A program made the translations under genes and the position numbers. From M55B112 sp040880545 (lineage in GTDB: Bacteria > Bacteroidota > Bacteroidia > Bacteroidales > GCA-2748055), in assembly GCA_040880545.1 (NCBI GenBank), contig JBBDIE010000158.1, forward strand, positions 15,935-79,934: DNA of 64,000 bases. Reading direction: 5' to 3'. How positions within the stretch are numbered: the stretch's first letter is position 1; every line of letters starts with the position of its first letter. This document shows positions 61,458 to 64,000 of the stretch, in pieces. The notes below the pieces were generated by a model, which was not told the DNA's origin, did not search any database, and was given only the letters and a program-made list of their open reading frames with translations.

Positions 61458-63905
61458 TCAGTTAATATTAATCGGACGGTCAACCTTCACTTTAAGTAGT
61501 GACAAGCCAATCACATCGGAGATGTCTCCCACATAATCAAACTTAAGGCCTTTGCGGTAGATCTCCTTAATCTCTTCAACATCCTTGAGGTTTTCTTTGG
61601 AAATGATAATATTCCTGATACCTGCCCTTCTGGCGGCGAGAATTTTTTCTTTGATCCCGCCCACGGGCAATACTTTTCCCCGAAGTGTAATCTCTCCGGT
61701 CATGGCCAGTTGGCTTCTTACCTTTCGCTGGGTAAATGCAGAAGCGATGGAAGTAACCATCGTGACCCCTGCCGAAGGACCATCTTTTGGAATAGCCCCT
61801 TCCGGCACATGAATATGGATGTTCCATCTGGAAAACAGTCCCGGGTCCATGTCGATTGTTTCCGGATGGGATTTCAGATATTCAAGTGCGATTACCGCCG
61901 ATTCTTTCATCACATCTCCCAGGTTCCCAGTGAGGGTAAGTTTACCTTCCCCTTTGCTGAGGGAGGTTTCCACATAAAGAATTTCACCCCCTGCTGCGGT
62001 CCATGCCAGACCCGTAACCACTCCGGCAAAATTGTTATCGCTGTATTTCTCTTTTGTAAACCTTGGTTTACCCAGGATCCCTGCTATTCTTTCAACCGTG
62101 ATGGTTTTTTCAATAGTCTCGTTAAATGCCAGTTGTTTGGCCGTTACCCGCAACGATTTGGCGATTTGTTTATCCAATTGCCTGACACCCGATTCCCGGG
62201 TATAGTCGTCGATCATCCTTTCCAGTGTCTTTTTTGGAAAGGCGACATCTTTTTTTGTCAGGCCATGGTATTCCAGTTGCTTTGGAACCAGGTGACGCCT
62301 GGCGATCTCCACTTTTTCCTCCAGGATATACCCCGTTACATCGATGATCTCCATCCTGTCGAGCAGAGCCGGATGGATACCAGCGGTTGTATTGGCAGTG
62401 GCGATAAACATAACCCTGGATAAGTCGTAATCGATCTCCAGAAAGTTATCATGGAAAGTTGCATTTTGTTCCGGATCCAGTACCTCAAGAAGTGCTGACG
62501 CCGGATCTCCGTGTGCATCGCGACCGATTTTATCGATCTCATCCAGTACAAATACGGGATTGGATGATTTAGCCTTTTTCAGGTTCTGAATGATCCTTCC
62601 AGGCATGGCTCCTATATAGGTTTTCCTGTGTCCGCGGATCTCGGCCTCGTCGTGAAGCCCTCCCAGCGACATACGAATGTATTTTCTTCCAAGTGCTTCT
62701 GCCACAGATTTTCCGAGGGAGGTTTTTCCAACACCCGGAGGCCCCACCAGGCAAAGAATCGGCGATTTCATATCCCCTTTAAGCTTCAACACAGCCAGGT
62801 GTTCAAGGATCCGTTCTTTCACCTGCTCCAGTCCAAAATGATCCTTGTCCAGTATCTTTGTGGCACGTTTCAAATTGAAATTATCTTTGGTATACGCGTT
62901 CCAGGGAAGCTCCAGCATGGTCTGTATATAGTTAACCTGTACCGAATATTCACCGGTTGCAGGATTTAACCGTTGCAGCTTGTCCAACTCCTTGTAAAAT
63001 TCTTTACCTACCTCTTCTGTCCATTTTTTGGTTTTCGCCCGCTGCTTGTACTCTGCAATCTCCTGGTCCATGGGGTTGCCACCCAGTTCATCCTGAATGG
63101 TTTTCATTTGCTGGTGCAGCAGGAATTCCCGTTGTTGCTGGTCGAGATCCGTTTTTACTTTCGACTGGATATCGCTTTTCAATTCGAGCATCTGTACCTC
63201 CTTTGAAAGATGCTTCATCAGGAACATACCCCGCTTGACCACATTATTCATCTCCAGAAGTTTCTGTTTTTCCTCCATACTCAACTCGCTGTTTGATGCG
63301 AGAAAATTGATAAGGAAAGAGGGGCTTTCAATGTTCTTAACGGCAAAAGTGGCTTCTGTGGGTATGTTGGAAGATAGTTTAATGATCTTGATGGCCTGGT
63401 CCTTTAATGTAGCTGCCACGGCATTGGCCTCATCTTTTGGCTCCTCCACCGAATCTTCCAGCGGTGAGATCCTGGCCACGTGGTAAGGCTTGTCCGTAAG
63501 GATATCCTCTACCTTAAATCTTTTCCTTCCCTGGATGATCACCGATGTAGAGCCATCGGGCATCTCCAGGATCTTGAGTATCTGGGCAACGGTGCCCACC
63601 CTGTAAATATCTTCAAGGGAGGGTTCTTCAACGTTTCCATCCAGCTGCGATACGGCACCGAGTATTTTGTTCTTCTTGTATACGTCATTAATAAGCTTCA
63701 CCGACTTATCCCTTCCCACGGTGATCGGTATAACCACTCCCGGGAACAAAACGGTATTTCGTAATGGTAAAATGGGAAGTACATCGGGAACATTCATTTT
63801 CCCAAACGTCTCTTCCTCTTCATCTGCTAGCAAAGGAATATATTCAGTATCCTCATCAATGGGCATAAACAGGCTTTCCAAACCTTTCGAAAAATCACTT
63901 TTCAT
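61458..63905 (-). CDS. lon: ATP-dependent protease Lon (LonA)
   Basis: Cytoplasmic AAA+ protease for misfolded and regulatory proteins. 815 residues, the usual LonA length. The N-terminal substrate domain has LPILPLRNTVLFPGVVIPI. The AAA domain has GPPGVGKTSLG and VFVLDEIDKIGRD. The protease domain has the catalytic Ser in KDGPSAGVTMV and the Lys in PVGGIKEKILAARRAG. The start is supported by a strong AGGAGG ribosome binding site 5 bases before the ATG, which is unusual in this phylum. It converges with the secreted gene at 60262. Confidence 0.97.
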   Translation of the reverse strand: MKSDFSKGLESLFMPIDEDTEYIPLLADEEEETFGKMNVPDVLPILPLRNTVLFPGVVIPITVGRDKSVKLINDVYKKNKILGAVSQLDGNVEEPSLEDIYRVGTVAQILKILEMPDGSTSVIIQGRKRFKVEDILTDKPYHVARISPLEDSVEEPKDEANAVAATLKDQAIKIIKLSSNIPTEATFAVKNIESPSFLINFLASNSELSMEEKQKLLEMNNVVKRGMFLMKHLSKEVQMLELKSDIQSKVKTDLDQQQREFLLHQQMKTIQDELGGNPMDQEIAEYKQRAKTKKWTEEVGKEFYKELDKLQRLNPATGEYSVQVNYIQTMLELPWNAYTKDNFNLKRATKILDKDHFGLEQVKERILEHLAVLKLKGDMKSPILCLVGPPGVGKTSLGKSVAEALGRKYIRMSLGGLHDEAEIRGHRKTYIGAMPGRIIQNLKKAKSSNPVFVLDEIDKIGRDAHGDPASALLEVLDPEQNATFHDNFLEIDYDLSRVMFIATANTTAGIHPALLDRMEIIDVTGYILEEKVEIARRHLVPKQLEYHGLTKKDVAFPKKTLERMIDDYTRESGVRQLDKQIAKSLRVTAKQLAFNETIEKTITVERIAGILGKPRFTKEKYSDNNFAGVVTGLAWTAAGGEILYVETSLSKGEGKLTLTGNLGDVMKESAVIALEYLKSHPETIDMDPGLFSRWNIHIHVPEGAIPKDGPSAGVTMVTSIASAFTQRKVRSQLAMTGEITLRGKVLPVGGIKEKILAARRAGIRNIIISKENLKDVEEIKEIYRKGLKFDYVGDISDVIGLSLLKVKVDRPININ

Positions 63906-63910
63906 TCGTC

Positions 63911-63916
63911 CCTCCT
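63911..63916 (-). promoter_or_regulatory. Strong Shine-Dalgarno sequence of lon
   Basis: AGGAGG, five bases before the lon ATG. Bacteroidota genes generally lack such strong sites, so it stands out and fixes the start codon. Confidence 0.75.
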
Positions 63917-63972
63917 AATTTCAAACAGTCAATCTGTCAGTTCTATGGTTTATAATTTTGTTTTTCTACTAT

Positions 63973-63988
63973 GGCAAGAAGTATGCCA
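63973..63988 (-). promoter_or_regulatory. Candidate sigma-54-type promoter upstream of lon
   Basis: On the minus strand TGGCA-TACTTC-TTGCC has the -24 (TGGCA) and -12 (TTGC) elements at the sigma-54 spacing. It would give a leader of about 57 bases. The same bases form a TGGCA/TGCCA inverted repeat, which could be an operator instead. Confidence 0.35.
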
Positions 63989-64000
63989 CTCTAAATAGTG

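Noticed and set aside
61710..62423. 237-codon plus-strand frame opposite lon
   Set aside because: Shadow of lon codon usage; the product has no recognisable domain and no Bacteroidota-like leader.

Overview
The window is chromosomal DNA of a member of the Bacteroidota, probably a Bacteroidales or Marinilabiliales-like lineage. The evidence is: C-terminal sorting domains of the type IX secretion system (T9SS), TAnnTTTG -7 promoter boxes, the parE-parC pair, a DUF4914 protein, a GHMP kinase of the Bacteroidota 'GYDIA' type, and rsfS-ftsH-DUF2007-cdsA-psd gene order. I saw no rRNA or tRNA genes, insertion sequence, prophage or CRISPR array.

Layout. 1-2.4 kb: an outer-membrane protein gene and a partial ComEA-like helix-hairpin-helix gene. 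2.4-6 kb: purine and nucleotide genes (purE, hpt, adk) and obg. 6-10 kb: a DUF4914 protein with a P-loop, a PAP2 phosphatase and lplA. 10-17 kb: parE-parC-aroK, a Rossmann-fold hypothetical gene and plsC. 17-18.1 kb: a glycoside hydrolase lipoprotein. 18.1-29.2 kb: a nine-gene minus-strand polycistron. 29.3-30.1 kb: a queuosine-precursor transporter. 30.3-46.9 kb: six co-directional genes for signalling and cell-surface proteins, ending in a 2,037-residue T9SS substrate. 47-57 kb: housekeeping and stress genes (flavodiiron protein, psd, cdsA, ftsH, rsfS, birA, pyrE, a NUDIX gene, coaD). 57.4-61.3 kb: a LytTR regulator, a tiny stand-alone T9SS sorting domain, and two secreted proteins with a structured non-coding element between them. 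61.4-63.9 kb: lon.

The most striking system is the polycistron at 18.3-29.2 kb. It joins leucine catabolism (acyl-CoA dehydrogenase, both methylcrotonyl-CoA carboxylase subunits, methylglutaconyl-CoA hydratase) to the lower mevalonate pathway (HMG-CoA reductase, two GHMP kinases, diphosphomevalonate decarboxylase, type 2 IPP isomerase). HMG-CoA is the natural junction, and neither HMG-CoA synthase nor HMG-CoA lyase is encoded in the cluster. I infer a leucine-to-isoprenoid route. The cluster's downstream end abuts a 3' remnant of a formate-tetrahydrofolate ligase gene, which suggests a recombination boundary.

The second candidate system is the 30.3-46.9 kb block: a nucleotide-transporter-like membrane protein with HEAT repeats, a SpoIIE-type phosphatase sensor, a STAND ATPase with WD40 repeats, a beta-barrel protein, a beta-propeller-like lipoprotein and a giant secreted protein. 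Close spacing and two 4-base overlaps suggest co-expression. A shared function is inference.
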